A stretch of 64,000 nt of DNA from Vibrio casei (GCF_002218025.2 NZ_AP018680.1:434001-498000); one strand, 5' to 3'. Numbered from the stretch's first letter, positions 36,362-46,676 are shown. Notes: generated from the letters alone by a model not told the origin. Numbers and translations: made by a program.

Positions 36362-37612
36362 CTATAAGTCGTGGTTTTTTTTACTTGTGACCAACAAATT
36401 TTTACATTTGGCTATCGCCTTTATTCTTTGATTATCTAATTCGTCACGAATTGCTTTACCACTAAAGCCTTGCGAAATAATACTTTGAACATCGATAGCA
36501 TTCGCGGCTTGGTAGTATGCATTCATTATCATTTTGGGTAAATAAGGTAAATGTTCCAATCCCTTACGACCTTGATGATCGGCTTGACAGCATAATAATA
36601 TTTGTTCAAAGCGTGTGGGCTTTCTCCACGCATCTATTTGGTTGAGCAATTTGAGCACGGTGGCCGGCTTTAGTTCCGATGCTCGATGGACATTGGAGTG
36701 ATGTTGGCAAACCAACAAGGCTAAATCTCGACAATCATTAGGCACCTTTATTCGACTGCATAGTTGTTTTATGAGTTTAATTCCCGTGTGACAGTGCATT
36801 TTGTGGCTTGGCCATTCGGTTTCAGGGGTAACGCCTTTTCCTAAGTCGTGGACTTGTGCGGCGAAGCGAACACTTACTTCACTACTGAGAGTAGAAGCTT
36901 GCTCTGCCACCATTAAGGTGTGTATTCCAGTATCAATTTCTGGATGCCATTTTTCTGGTTGAGGCACACCAAATAAAGCATTGATTTCTGGTAGGATAAC
37001 GTTGAGCGCACCACATTGCCTTAATACTTGGAGGAAAATATGCGGTGCAGAAGTGGTTAATGATTTATGCCATTCTTGCCAAACACGTTCTGCGGTAAGA
37101 TGTTCAAGCTCACCACTGACCACAATTTCTTTCATTAGTTGCATGGTTTCTGGAGCAATTTTGAAATGAAAAGAGGCCAATTTAGCGGCAAATCGAGCTA
37201 CTCGTAATACTCTTAGTGGATCTTCGCTGAAGGCAGGGGAAACATGACGTAAAACTCGTTGTTGAAGATCTTTTTGCCCATGATAAGGGTCATGCAATGT
37301 TCCGTCTTTGCTTTGCGCTATCGCATTAATGGTTAAATCTCGACGAGCCAAATCTTCGTCTAAAGTGACATCTGGCGCATAAAAGCACTCAAACCCATTA
37401 TAGCCTTGGCCTGTTTTGCGTTCTGTGCGGGCAAGAGCATATTCTTCTTGTGTTTTAGCGTGAAGGAAAACGGGGAAATCTTGCCCTACAGAACGAAAAC
37501 CTTGCTCTAGCATGGATTCAGGGCTACCGCCAACGACAACCCAGTCTTTATCGTGACTTGGGATGCCTAATAATTGATCTCTGACTGCGCCGCCTACTAG
37601 AAATATTTGCAC
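36362..37612 (-). CDS. cca: multifunctional CCA-adding enzyme (tRNA nucleotidyltransferase)
   Basis: Cca builds or repairs the 3' CCA of tRNA; the gammaproteobacterial form also has a C-terminal HD phosphohydrolase domain. I choose GTG at 37612, which has AGGGA six bases upstream and gives MQIFLVGGAVRDQLLG, aligned with E. coli MKIYLVGGAVRD. An ATG six codons earlier has a poorer site. The protein is 416 residues. Motifs are LVGGAVRDQLL, HDKDWVVVGG (metal Asp pair), RRDLTINAIA, RVLRVARFAAKL and the HD segment QVHDLGKG. The end KNLLVTSKKNHDL is unremarkable. Confidence 0.96.
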   Translation of the reverse strand: MQIFLVGGAVRDQLLGIPSHDKDWVVVGGSPESMLEQGFRSVGQDFPVFLHAKTQEEYALARTERKTGQGYNGFECFYAPDVTLDEDLARRDLTINAIAQSKDGTLHDPYHGQKDLQQRVLRHVSPAFSEDPLRVLRVARFAAKLASFHFKIAPETMQLMKEIVVSGELEHLTAERVWQEWHKSLTTSAPHIFLQVLRQCGALNVILPEINALFGVPQPEKWHPEIDTGIHTLMVAEQASTLSSEVSVRFAAQVHDLGKGVTPETEWPSHKMHCHTGIKLIKQLCSRIKVPNDCRDLALLVCQHHSNVHRASELKPATVLKLLNQIDAWRKPTRFEQILLCCQADHQGRKGLEHLPYLPKMIMNAYYQAANAIDVQSIISQGFSGKAIRDELDNQRIKAIAKCKNLLVTSKKNHDL

Positions 37613-37821
37613 ATTTTTCCCTACTTTCATTGCCCTAAAGCCGATTGATTATTCCAGCCTAGATTTATTTGGAATAAAACTGTGAAGCATTCTATCAAGA
37701 AACACTGAGTGCGCCACGCTTTGTGGGTATAAATGCCACCTTGATTGGTGTACTTTATACTCACGTTATCTGAGCGCCCTGTTGATAGAAATCAATACCA
37801 CTGACGATTTGAGAGTTAAGC

Positions 37822-39573
37822 ATGTACAAGGATTTTTTTGGCCTATCTGAATTACCATTTACTATTGTACCGAGCTCTCGATATATATTTTTGAGTGCAA
37901 GGCACCGTGAGGCGATGAATCATCTCCAAGCTGGACTTGGTGGCGGTGGTGGATTTGCTTTATTAACGGGAGAGGTTGGCACTGGAAAAACAACCGTATC
38001 TAAAGCGTTATTATCAGTTTTAGATGCCAATATAAAAACTGGTCTTATTCTTAATCCGACCTATACCAGCACTGAATTGCTTGAATCGATTTGTGATGAA
38101 TTTTCTATTGAGTATCAAACGCCAGCTAGTTTGAAGACATTGACCCAATCGATTTATCAATACTTACTTAATAATCATGCTCAAGGGATACAAACTTTAC
38201 TGCTAATCGATGAAGCCCAGCACTTATCGGCAGATGTTTTGGAGCAATTACGTTTATTGACTAATCTTGAGACAGAAAGTCAAAAATTGTTACGAGTGCT
38301 ATTGATAGGGCAGCCTGAATTACAATACAAGTTACAAACGGAAGAATTGAGACAGTTAGCACAACGTATTACAGGGCGATATCATCTATTGCCATTAACC
38401 TCTCAAGAAGTGGCTCAATACATTCAATTTAGATTGCAAGTGGCAGGGTGTCGTTATGATGTGTTTTCAGGGAAAGCGATAAAGCTGATTGCAAAGCATA
38501 CTCAAGGTGTTCCTAGGTTGATTAACTTAGTGTGTGATAAGTGTATGCTTTATGCTTATTACGGTGGTGAAGCATCAGTTTCTGGTGACATCGCAGACAA
38601 AGCTTGTGAAGATATTATGACGTTTCAGCGACCGATAGGCAGTCATAACCCCCTTGCACACAGTGGCGTGCATTCTCCTGATAGCTTTTTAAAACCAGCG
38701 GTGCCTTACCTTTTAAGTCTTGCTATTGGTATTGCGTTAGCTGTTGGTGCTTGGATTGTTGTGCCACGGTTTATATCAGTGCCGGAATTCATATCAGAAG
38801 TTAATACTGTTTCTTCTGAGCATAGAGTGTTGTCTGAGGTTGATTCTTCTGAATCTTTGTCGGTGGACTCGCCAACATTGATGAACCAGATATCAGAACA
38901 TCGCCAAAGTTTGCCGACAGCAGGTGTAAGTAAAGAGGATGATTTATCCCGTGTTGATGAAGTGATATTGCCTTTTGTTTACCAAAGTCATAATCCTATT
39001 GTAGCAATGCAAACATTGTTTTCTTTATGGGGCTATCAAGTCTCTAGCCATGAAGCGAATTGCCGAGATGCAGAAAGAGGTGAATTATATTGTTATCAGC
39101 AAAGCGGTAATATTTCTAATTTAGCGATCATTAATCGCCCTGCGATGTTGACGTTACAAGATCAATATAGAACGTATTTTTCGGTATTGTATCGTCTGAC
39201 GGATAGCCATGCTCAATTATTATTGGCAGGTAAGCGAGTCGAAGTGCCTATTGAGTGGTTGAAGCAACACTGGACTGGTGAATACCAACTTTTGTGGCAC
39301 AGTGACATGGCGGGACAAACCTTGAAACTTCATTCGCAAGGTGATGAAGTTGTTAAATTGAATCGTTCATTATCTCAAGTTCTTGGTGAGCCTTTAGGTA
39401 CTAAAGATCGCTTTGATCAAACAGTGAAGGCTAAAGTGGAAGCCTTTCAAATGTGGCAAGGGATCAATGTGGATGGTATTGCTGGTAAAGAAACACTCAT
39501 GCTGTTAGATAGTTATGTGAATGAAAACGCCCCTGTGATTGTGGCGAAACAAGACAGTGGGGTAAATAAATAA
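37822..39573 (+). CDS. gspA: type II secretion assembly ATPase GspA/ExeA
   Basis: This 583-residue protein has an N-terminal AAA ATPase (Walker A GEVGTGKTT at 50-58, Walker B TLLLIDEAQ), a single membrane segment near residues 294-314 (LSLAIGIALAVGAWIVV) and a periplasmic part that ends with a peptidoglycan-binding repeat (VEAFQMWQGINVDGIAG, about 540-556). In Aeromonas and Vibrio, ExeA with ExeB helps insert the secretin GspD through the cell wall. The start MYKDFFGLSELPFTIVPSSR is the ExeA family N-terminus. The stop overlaps the gspB start by one base. The other gsp genes are not in this window, as is usual in Vibrio. Confidence 0.95.
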   Translation: MYKDFFGLSELPFTIVPSSRYIFLSARHREAMNHLQAGLGGGGGFALLTGEVGTGKTTVSKALLSVLDANIKTGLILNPTYTSTELLESICDEFSIEYQTPASLKTLTQSIYQYLLNNHAQGIQTLLLIDEAQHLSADVLEQLRLLTNLETESQKLLRVLLIGQPELQYKLQTEELRQLAQRITGRYHLLPLTSQEVAQYIQFRLQVAGCRYDVFSGKAIKLIAKHTQGVPRLINLVCDKCMLYAYYGGEASVSGDIADKACEDIMTFQRPIGSHNPLAHSGVHSPDSFLKPAVPYLLSLAIGIALAVGAWIVVPRFISVPEFISEVNTVSSEHRVLSEVDSSESLSVDSPTLMNQISEHRQSLPTAGVSKEDDLSRVDEVILPFVYQSHNPIVAMQTLFSLWGYQVSSHEANCRDAERGELYCYQQSGNISNLAIINRPAMLTLQDQYRTYFSVLYRLTDSHAQLLLAGKRVEVPIEWLKQHWTGEYQLLWHSDMAGQTLKLHSQGDEVVKLNRSLSQVLGEPLGTKDRFDQTVKAKVEAFQMWQGINVDGIAGKETLMLLDSYVNENAPVIVAKQDSGVNK

Positions 39574-40442
39574 TGTCAGAAGTTATGAAAGCTTTACAGC
39601 AATCAGAGCAAGCTTATCAAGCGCAATCGATGCCTAAATCCTCAAGTGGATATCAGCATTACAAGCAACCTAAGTCGTTTAATCAAGGGCTGATTGTGCT
39701 AGTGATTTGTGCGCCGATTTTGTTGGTCCTCGCGTTTTTGTTTTATCACCAAAAGATAAATAAACCAGTGCTGTTTGTTGAACAGGTAACCAAAAATAAG
39801 CCTCAAAGTGGTTTAGTCGAAACTGATATAGCAGAGGTCGAGGTGATTGAAAGCAAAAAAGAGTATAGTCTCTTATTACCTTACCCTGATATTGTGGCAA
39901 CAAAAACCTTACCCGCAGCTAAGGTTGTCGTGGCGCCTAAGCCAGCATCATCTAACACCTCTTCAGGTCTTGTCACGAAGAAAAGTAATAATGATTCGAT
40001 TCGTTCAGATGGTGGGACAATCATAAAAACCGATCAAATTAATATGGATGATCCCAATAGCGACTGGGGGGTGAGTGAATTGGATTTATCCGGTGTTTCT
40101 CCTGAATTGGCAGAGCGTTTTAAATTAGCATTAGATTCTCCAGCTTCTGCGAGAAAAAAAGCTCAAACATCAAACGTAATTCCAATCCCTAAAAATACAA
40201 TAAATTTGGTCGGAAATGAAAAGCAGTATTATGGGCATTTGCCTGAAATGGACTTTGAAACTCATATGTATTCTTCACAATCTAGCCGCCGTTGGGTCAA
40301 AGTGAATGGCAAGGAAGCACATGAAGGTGACTGGATTATTGGTGATAGTGTTCAACTTGAACAGATTTTACCTGGCAGTTTGGTTATTCAGTTTGGCGGG
40401 CAATCGATTCAAGTTCCTGCTTTGTATGAGTGGAAAGGTTAA
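39573..40442 (+). CDS. gspB: type II secretion assembly protein GspB/ExeB
   Basis: This 289-residue inner-membrane protein begins MSEVMKALQQSEQAY, then has a membrane segment near residues 40-58 (LIVLVICAPILLVLAFLFY), a long Ser/Lys/Pro-rich periplasmic linker, and the GspB C-terminal domain (MYSSQSSRRWVKVNGKEAHEGDWI at about 231-253, with PGSLVIQFGGQSIQVPALYEW at the end). It forms the GspAB complex with the upstream ATPase, to which it is coupled by a one-base overlap. Confidence 0.93.
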   Translation: MSEVMKALQQSEQAYQAQSMPKSSSGYQHYKQPKSFNQGLIVLVICAPILLVLAFLFYHQKINKPVLFVEQVTKNKPQSGLVETDIAEVEVIESKKEYSLLLPYPDIVATKTLPAAKVVVAPKPASSNTSSGLVTKKSNNDSIRSDGGTIIKTDQINMDDPNSDWGVSELDLSGVSPELAERFKLALDSPASARKKAQTSNVIPIPKNTINLVGNEKQYYGHLPEMDFETHMYSSQSSRRWVKVNGKEAHEGDWIIGDSVQLEQILPGSLVIQFGGQSIQVPALYEWKG

Positions 40443-40472
40443 GTTTATTTAAGATAAAAAATGGAGCTTAGA

Positions 40473-40502
40473 AGTGGGTGGTCAATGACCACTCCTTTTT
40501 TA
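40473..40502 (+). terminator. terminator of gspAB
   Basis: AGTGGGTGGTCA and TGACCACTCC arms form a stem followed by six T residues, 30 bases after the gspB stop. Confidence 0.82.
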
Positions 40503-40641
40503 TTGGTTGATTAATGACATTACGATGAAGTCGTTCATGCAATCGATCTCCTTTTGATGTTGATTATTCAATAAACACCATGTTTGCTTACAATTTTAGT
40601 GCTAGACTTCGACCGTTTGTTTTTTTATAGAGGGATGCGGT

Positions 40642-41889
40642 ATGTTGCAGATTTTACAGGGTGCTCAAATGCTATTTGTGGCATTTGGCGCATTAGTTTT
40701 AGTGCCTTTACTCACAGGATTAGATCCAAGTGTTGCATTGTTTGGGGCAGGTATTGGTACCTTAATCTTTCAGGTTATTACAAAGCGAAGTGTTCCCATT
40801 TTTCTTGCATCTTCTTTCGCTTTTATTGCTCCGATTATGTATGGCATCCAAGCGTGGGGGGTAGCCAGTACTATGGGGGGCTTAATGATGGCCGGCGCAG
40901 TATATGTGGTTCTTGGTACGGTGATTAAAGTTCGTGGCGTTGGCTTTATTCATAAGCTGCTACCACCGGTTGTGGTTGGCCCTGTGATCATGGTGATAGG
41001 CTTAGGTTTAGCACCTGCAGCTGTCAATATGGCATTAGGCAAAAGTGGTGATGGTGGAATTCAGATTGTTGCTCATGATGCTGCATTATGGATTTCAGCC
41101 GTTTCTCTATTAGTGACCATTGCCTTGAGCGTCTTGGGGAAAGGTTTCTTTCGATTAATGCCTATTTTAGGCGGCATTATTTCAGGTTATGTGGTGAGTT
41201 TATTTTTTGGGGTAGTCGACTTCACGCCGGTGCAGCAGGCATCATGGATTGCGTTTCCTAACTTTACCTTTCCTGAATTTAATATTAACGCTGTGTTGTT
41301 TATGATCCCAGTTGCGATTGCACCTGCTGTTGAGCATGTCGGGGATATTCTCGCTATTTCAAATGTGACGAATAAAGATTACCTGAAAAAACCTGGACTA
41401 CACCGTACCATGACAGGAGACGGCGTTGCCACTATGGCTGCTGCACTATTTGGTGCTCCACCAAATACCACTTATTCTGAAGTGACGGGCGCTGTGATGC
41501 TAACGAAAGCTTTTAACCCGGTGATCATGACTTGGGCAGCGGTGACGGCTTTAGTGTTGGCTTTTGTCGGTAAGCTCGGTGCGATACTGCAAACGATTCC
41601 TGTTCCTGTAATGGGGGGTATTATGATTTTATTGTTTGGCTCTATTGCGGTGGTTGGCTTAAATACCCTAATTAAAAATCAAGTGGATTTACATAAGTCA
41701 CGTAACTTAGTGATTGTGGCGGTTACGTTAGTTTTTGGTATTGGTGGAATGGCATTTGGTATTGGTGAATTTAGCCTTCAAGGGGTAAGTTTATGTGGCA
41801 TTGTGGCGATTGTTCTAAACCTTGTTCTGCCAAAAGATATTGGTGAAAATCATGTTGTGGATAAGGCACAGATGGAAGCTGAGAAATAA
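40642..41889 (+). CDS. uraA: uracil permease, NCS2 family
   Basis: UraA imports uracil with protons. It has 415 residues and about 14 membrane segments. It starts MLQILQGAQMLFVAFGALVLVPLLTG, with QMLFVAFGA matching the UraA N-terminus. The NCS2 signature is seen in VVVGPVIMVIGLGLAP and in the substrate-site region PVAIAPAVEHVGDI, which holds the conserved Glu and His. The later NTTYSEVTGAVMLTK segment completes the site. GAGGG lies just before the ATG. The closest relatives may include other pyrimidine permeases, so the exact base is inferred from family resemblance. Confidence 0.92.
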   Translation: MLQILQGAQMLFVAFGALVLVPLLTGLDPSVALFGAGIGTLIFQVITKRSVPIFLASSFAFIAPIMYGIQAWGVASTMGGLMMAGAVYVVLGTVIKVRGVGFIHKLLPPVVVGPVIMVIGLGLAPAAVNMALGKSGDGGIQIVAHDAALWISAVSLLVTIALSVLGKGFFRLMPILGGIISGYVVSLFFGVVDFTPVQQASWIAFPNFTFPEFNINAVLFMIPVAIAPAVEHVGDILAISNVTNKDYLKKPGLHRTMTGDGVATMAAALFGAPPNTTYSEVTGAVMLTKAFNPVIMTWAAVTALVLAFVGKLGAILQTIPVPVMGGIMILLFGSIAVVGLNTLIKNQVDLHKSRNLVIVAVTLVFGIGGMAFGIGEFSLQGVSLCGIVAIVLNLVLPKDIGENHVVDKAQMEAEK

Positions 41890-41920
41890 CTTCTAACGCT
41901 TGAACCGTATATTGAAAGAA

Positions 41921-41954
41921 TAAAAAACGTGCATTTCAAATGCACGTTTTTTAT
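41921..41954. terminator. bidirectional terminator between uraA and ygiM
   Basis: AAAAAACGTGCATTT and AAATGCACGTTTTTT form a perfect stem serving both converging genes. Confidence 0.92.
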
Positions 41955-42002
41955 TTTACGACTGTCCTGTCCTAAATAAGGTTAACGTTGAGATCGTGGG
42001 TT

Positions 42003-42614
42003 TTATGCCCAACCACCATTGTTCTTCTTACGGCGAGGAATAAGATGAGGTAAAACTAAACCAAATAGCAAACCAAGACCTGCAACGCCACCACCATACA
42101 TGAAGTAACGCATTAATAAGTCTTCTTTTTGAGTATCAATTTTAGCTCGTAATTCACGAACTTCTTCTTGAGAGGTTGTGAGTTGTTGATTGATATCACG
42201 GTAGTTGGTCTCTAAATCAGTAATTTGTTGTTTACTTAATTCTAATGAACTGACTAATCCTGCTTTTTCCGTGTCAGAGGTTTGACGAGCATTACTTAAT
42301 TGTTCTTTTACGGTGGCTAACTCTTTTTCTATCTCAGGAAGACGGATCGACATACTGACATCTTGAGTAATATATTTACTTTCTACCCAACCTTTACGGC
42401 CTTTACTGTCTATTATTTGTGTAAATCCACTCGCCTTATTACGAGATAAAACTCTGATAGGCTCACCGGCATCCACACTGCCAATGATTCGATAATCATT
42501 GCTAGGGCCAGAATGAACATAAGTGAATAGTTTATCTGAAATATAAGAGTCGCGTGCATATGTCATTGGAGCAAAAAAACATGCCAATAGTACTAAGCAA
42601 AGAAGCTTTTTCAC
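42003..42614 (-). CDS. ygiM: SH3-domain membrane protein YgiM
   Basis: This 203-residue envelope protein has a signal peptide (MKKLLCLVLLACFFAPMTYA), a bacterial SH3 domain (LFTYVHSGPSNDYRIIGSVD to GWVESKYI, about 29-83), a coiled-coil stretch (about 95-165) and one C-terminal membrane anchor (MYGGGVAGLGLLFGLVLPHL) ending in a basic tail. The architecture matches the TIGR04211 family that includes E. coli YgiM, also located near cca and ygiF. Role unclear; it is probably cell-wall associated. Confidence 0.92.
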   Translation of the reverse strand: MKKLLCLVLLACFFAPMTYARDSYISDKLFTYVHSGPSNDYRIIGSVDAGEPIRVLSRNKASGFTQIIDSKGRKGWVESKYITQDVSMSIRLPEIEKELATVKEQLSNARQTSDTEKAGLVSSLELSKQQITDLETNYRDINQQLTTSQEEVRELRAKIDTQKEDLLMRYFMYGGGVAGLGLLFGLVLPHLIPRRKKNNGGWA

Positions 42615-42744
42615 ATTTAGTCCCTTTTAATAGGTGTAAAACTAGGGGATAGGTATAACTTGGCACTATACGTTTTACGATTAAATCTCGTAAACCCCAA
42701 AAAGATATGAATGAATAGTAAGAAGTTTAACGGTAAGGTGCAAC

Positions 42745-42773
42745 AAAATAGGGAGCTTTCGCTCCCTATTTTT
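42745..42773 (-). terminator. terminator of the DUF47-pit operon
   Basis: AATAGGGAGC and GCTCCCTATT form a perfect 10-bp stem with T-rich flanks, 69 bases after the pit stop. Confidence 0.88.
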
Positions 42774-42841
42774 ACTTCTAGGTAATAATTATGACACGGC
42801 TTTGACAGAGTGCCGTTACCTAGTATTTATTTCTATTTTGC

Positions 42842-44101
42842 TTAAGCAAATATGGCCTGAATCGCGTAGAAGAATACGATAGACAGAACGGCACCTGCTG
42901 GTAAAGTAATAATCCAGGAGGCCACAATGTTACGAACCACACCTAGGTTTAGTGCTGCGATACCTCGAGCAAAACCAACCCCTAAAACGGCACCTACTAA
43001 TGTTTGTGTCGTTGAAATAGGTAATCCAGTGCCTGATGCTAATACTACGGTTGTTGCCGTCGCAAGTTGAGCTGCAAAACCACGACTAGGCGTTAGCTCG
43101 GTAATCCCCGTACCAACGGTTGCCATTACTTTGTGGCCCATGGTTGCAAGACCAACCACAATACCAATACCACCAAGAGGAAGAATCCACCAAGCGATAG
43201 CACTTTGAGTGGTTAAGGCGCCCATGTTTTGTACGGTTGATACAACCGCAGACAAAGGACCGATAGCATTGGCAACATCGTTAGAGCCATGCGCAAACGC
43301 CATTGCACAAGCGGTAATAACCATAAGAACACTAAAAATGCTTTCTACACCAGCAAAGCTGTGATCTTCTTTTTGGTCAGCAAATTTTCTATTGATGTAT
43401 AGGTAACCACAGAACATAACAATTGCGGAAACTAATGCCGAATAGACCCAAGCTTCACTGTGCGTTAAATGCAGCCCAACGTGCTTAAGACCTTTTTTGA
43501 TGGTTACCAGAGCGATCACCATTGTTGTGATAAACATGTAAACAGGCACAAAACGTTTGGCATTAACAACTGGGTTTTCGGTATCAAATATCAGTCGTTG
43601 CGCACTGACAAATATCCCGTAAGCAAAAATACCGGCAATGAATGGGGTAACTATCCAACTGCCAACAATACCTTGAACAGAATGCCAGTCAACGCCTTCT
43701 GTTCCTACGGATACACAAGCAAAGCCGATAATAGCACCAATGATAGAGTGTGTTGTTGATACTGGCCAACCCATATAGGATGCCAGTAATAACCATGTAC
43801 CGGCGGCTAACAGCGCCGACATCATACCGTAGACTAAAACGTCTGGTTGTGTTGTGTAATAAGACGTGTCAATAACACCTTTTCGAATGGTGTCGGTTAC
43901 TTCACCGCCAGCTAAATATGCGCCAGCAAATTCGAAGATCATAGCAATGAATATTGCTTGTTTTACGGTTAGCGCTTTTGAGCCAACAGATGTGCCCATT
44001 GCATTGGCAACATCATTTGCACCAATACCAATAGCCATTAGGAAACCAAATAACGCTGCAACTATAATTAAAATAGTGCCGTAGTTTGCGAGGATATCCA
44101 T
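42842..44101 (-). CDS. pit: low-affinity inorganic phosphate transporter, Pit family
   Basis: Pit-type carriers bring in metal-phosphate complexes with protons. Start at 44101 (MDILANYGTILI) has AGGT eight bases upstream; a longer start adds nine residues without a ribosome site. It has 419 residues and about ten to twelve membrane segments. The two inverted PHO-4 signatures are present: GANDVANAMGTSVGS near residue 28 and GSNDVANAIGPLSAVV around 278, plus a repeated GWPVSTTHSIIGA / GLPISTTQTLVGA pair. The DUF47 gene just upstream is its usual operon partner. Confidence 0.96.
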   Translation of the reverse strand: MDILANYGTILIIVAALFGFLMAIGIGANDVANAMGTSVGSKALTVKQAIFIAMIFEFAGAYLAGGEVTDTIRKGVIDTSYYTTQPDVLVYGMMSALLAAGTWLLLASYMGWPVSTTHSIIGAIIGFACVSVGTEGVDWHSVQGIVGSWIVTPFIAGIFAYGIFVSAQRLIFDTENPVVNAKRFVPVYMFITTMVIALVTIKKGLKHVGLHLTHSEAWVYSALVSAIVMFCGYLYINRKFADQKEDHSFAGVESIFSVLMVITACAMAFAHGSNDVANAIGPLSAVVSTVQNMGALTTQSAIAWWILPLGGIGIVVGLATMGHKVMATVGTGITELTPSRGFAAQLATATTVVLASGTGLPISTTQTLVGAVLGVGFARGIAALNLGVVRNIVASWIITLPAGAVLSIVFFYAIQAIFA

Positions 44102-44218
44102 CGTAATACCTAGTTTTTGAGATAACAATTTGGGTAAGCAGAAAGCAGGGAGTCACACCCCACACTTACCACACCAGTTATTTATTACTGTCTTTATTTA
44201 CTTTCGTTGACTTGAACG

Positions 44219-44899
44219 TTATGAACGAGACAACATGACTTCCAAACGAGCACCTACGCGTTGTGCTTGATCGGCGATTCCACCAACCCATTCAAGAATT
44301 TTGTATAAAAATACAATGTCTATTGGGTTATATTTTGATTCCACTTCCATCAACTGCTGACGTAAATCGATTTGCATCGTGTCAGTGTCGTCTTCAATTT
44401 CATCTAATTGGTTGATCATTTCAGCAACAAGCGTAACTTCTCGGCCTTTAAAGCCGGTTTCAAGTAATTCATCAAGTTCATGAATGACCTTTTGCGCCTG
44501 AAGTGCTGCATCAAGGCAGCGTACGACATAAGCTGCAAATGCTTCTTGCATCGATGAAGGAATTTCTAACTTACGACCAATGACACGGCCTGCAATGTCT
44601 TTAGCAAGGTTAGCAAGTTTGTCTTGTTGGGTAAGTAATTCAAGCATGTCAGTACGGTCGACTGGCATGAAAAGTCCGCGAGGTAACTTAAGACGAATTT
44701 CTCTTTTTAGAGAGTCGGCTTCACGTTCAAGGCGAGAAATGGTTTCACGAATACGATTCGCTTCTTCCCAATTGCCTTCTGCGCAAACTTCAAAGAAAGG
44801 GATAAGATGTGAACAGCATTCGTTCACACAAACAACGTGCTCTTGCAAAGGCTTAATAGGGGACTTTGCAAACAACCCCATTATTGTATTTACTGGCAT
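44219..44899 (-). CDS. DUF47 (TIGR00153) PhoU-like protein, Pit accessory
   Basis: This 226-residue, all-helical soluble protein starts MPVNTIMGLFAKSPIKPLQEH, the typical DUF47 start. It has conserved Glu/Asp-rich helices resembling PhoU metal-binding bundles (ETISRLEREADSLKREIRLKLPRG, about 51-74, and LDEIEDDTDTMQIDLRQ). Such genes precede pit genes in many bacteria and are thought to regulate or assist phosphate transport. It lies 117 bases upstream of pit on the same strand. Confidence 0.93.
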   Translation of the reverse strand: MPVNTIMGLFAKSPIKPLQEHVVCVNECCSHLIPFFEVCAEGNWEEANRIRETISRLEREADSLKREIRLKLPRGLFMPVDRTDMLELLTQQDKLANLAKDIAGRVIGRKLEIPSSMQEAFAAYVVRCLDAALQAQKVIHELDELLETGFKGREVTLVAEMINQLDEIEDDTDTMQIDLRQQLMEVESKYNPIDIVFLYKILEWVGGIADQAQRVGARLEVMLSRS

Positions 44900-45109
44900 G
44901 GTTATTCAACCTACAAAAAAAATAGAACCCATAGGACATTTGATCATTAAGTATCGCTCAAATGCTGGACAGTGCTACAAAGTCGCGCATGTTAACTTAA
45001 TCTTACGGCCATTCCTACTGTTTTAGATCATGATTAAGTCGTTATTTCTTTCTTGCTCAGCACTCAATTCCACAATATGCTTTCACAGTCATTCACTACA
45101 GGTATCAGC

Positions 45110-46627
45110 ATGGAAACCGAGATAGAACTGAAGTTTTTTGTTTCACCTGACTTCTCAGATATTTTAAAACAAAAGATTGCCGACACCAAAGTTTTACAGC
45201 ATAGCTGCAAAGATTTAGGCAATACTTATTTTGATACACCAGATCACTGGTTACGTAAGCATGATATTGGCTTACGTATTCGTCGAAGTGATGATGTGTT
45301 CGTACAAACAGTCAAAACCTCAGGTCGTGTAGTTGCTGGACTTCATCAACGGCCTGAATACAATGCTGAACATAATAGTAATGAACCGAATCTTTTTCTT
45401 CATCCTGATGATATTTGGCCATCAGAGCGAGATGTGCAAGTTTTACAACAAGAAATTGCACCTCTATTTTCAACAAACTTTCAGCGTGAACAATGGTTGT
45501 TAAGTATGCCAGATGGCAGCCATATTGAAGTTGCTTTCGATCAAGGTGTCGTGATTGCTGGAGATCAACAAAGTCCTATTTGTGAGGTGGAGCTTGAACT
45601 GAAATCAGGGCAAACCGAATCTTTATTTACTTTGGCTAGAATATTGTCAGATCAAGGTGGGATGCGTCTTGGTAACTTAAGTAAAGCGGCAAGAGGTTAT
45701 CGTTTAGCGCAAAATCATGTGTCCGATCCTGTATTGCATTTTGATTTAGTGAGTACAGAACCAAAACAAACCGTTGAAGAATGCTTTATTCAGTCGTTGG
45801 AGCATGGGCTATCTCATTGGCATTATCATGAACAACTTTATACCGAATGTGAGTCTGTCGAAGCACTTGAACAAATAGATTATGCCATTGGTTTTACCCG
45901 TCAATTATTTTATGTTTATGGTGGCATTATTCCGCGTCGAGCAAGTTCTTTATTGCGCCAAGAGTTTAAGTGGCTAGAAGAAGAATTATCTTGGATTAAA
46001 CAATTACAATTTTTAAATGATTTAACCGAAGATAGAGGATACACACTAAGAAAGCTTGATTGCCAAAAACAATTAGTCCTTGCATTGAATCAGCAAAAAG
46101 AAGTATTACCGTCTCGTGAGTCTATGATCCGTTTGTTTGAGTCTGCTCGTTATACTGCCATGTTACTTGATCTGAGCCGTTGGATTTTATCTCGCGGTTG
46201 GCAGCCATTCCTCGATGAAAAAGCAAGAGGGAAAATGATGGAAGATGTAAAACCTTTTGCGATTAAGCAGTTGGATCGTAGCTGGGCAGAGTTAATTGAA
46301 ATATTTCCAGTTGAACGTGAGTTTTCTCGTCAAGACTATATTGACCAACAAACACTCCTGAAGCGTAATTTGTACACGGGTTTAGCGTTTGCTTCTTTAT
46401 TTGATTTAGAGCTGAGGACTAAATTCCGATTGCCGTGGGTTGATCTACTTGAAGGGATTGAGGATTTACTTTGTCTTATGCCATTACAGTTACTGCATGA
46501 AGACTTGGAGCCGGATCAACAAGATCAACTTGAACGTTGGATTCGCAGGCAAGAAGTATCGATTTTACATGCTATGGAGCAAACCCGCGCACGCTGCACA
46601 GAACTTCAACCATATTGGCATAGTTAA
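45110..46627 (+). CDS. ygiF: inorganic triphosphatase YgiF (CYTH-CHAD)
   Basis: YgiF hydrolyses tripolyphosphate. The ATG at 45110 has AGG about eight bases upstream and gives METEIELKFFV, with the CYTH ExExK motif right at the start; an in-frame ATG 19 codons earlier has no support. The protein is 505 residues: CYTH domain about 1-200 (TYFDTPDHWLRKHDIGLRIR, EVELELKSGQ) and a helical CHAD domain rich in His, Arg and Trp in the second half. Its neighbours (ygiM, glnE, hldE) match the E. coli order. Confidence 0.94.
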   Translation: METEIELKFFVSPDFSDILKQKIADTKVLQHSCKDLGNTYFDTPDHWLRKHDIGLRIRRSDDVFVQTVKTSGRVVAGLHQRPEYNAEHNSNEPNLFLHPDDIWPSERDVQVLQQEIAPLFSTNFQREQWLLSMPDGSHIEVAFDQGVVIAGDQQSPICEVELELKSGQTESLFTLARILSDQGGMRLGNLSKAARGYRLAQNHVSDPVLHFDLVSTEPKQTVEECFIQSLEHGLSHWHYHEQLYTECESVEALEQIDYAIGFTRQLFYVYGGIIPRRASSLLRQEFKWLEEELSWIKQLQFLNDLTEDRGYTLRKLDCQKQLVLALNQQKEVLPSRESMIRLFESARYTAMLLDLSRWILSRGWQPFLDEKARGKMMEDVKPFAIKQLDRSWAELIEIFPVEREFSRQDYIDQQTLLKRNLYTGLAFASLFDLELRTKFRLPWVDLLEGIEDLLCLMPLQLLHEDLEPDQQDQLERWIRRQEVSILHAMEQTRARCTELQPYWHS

Positions 46628-46676
46628 TAACCCGTTATGTTCAACATCTTCTAGTTTACGTTGACCAAAAAAGGGA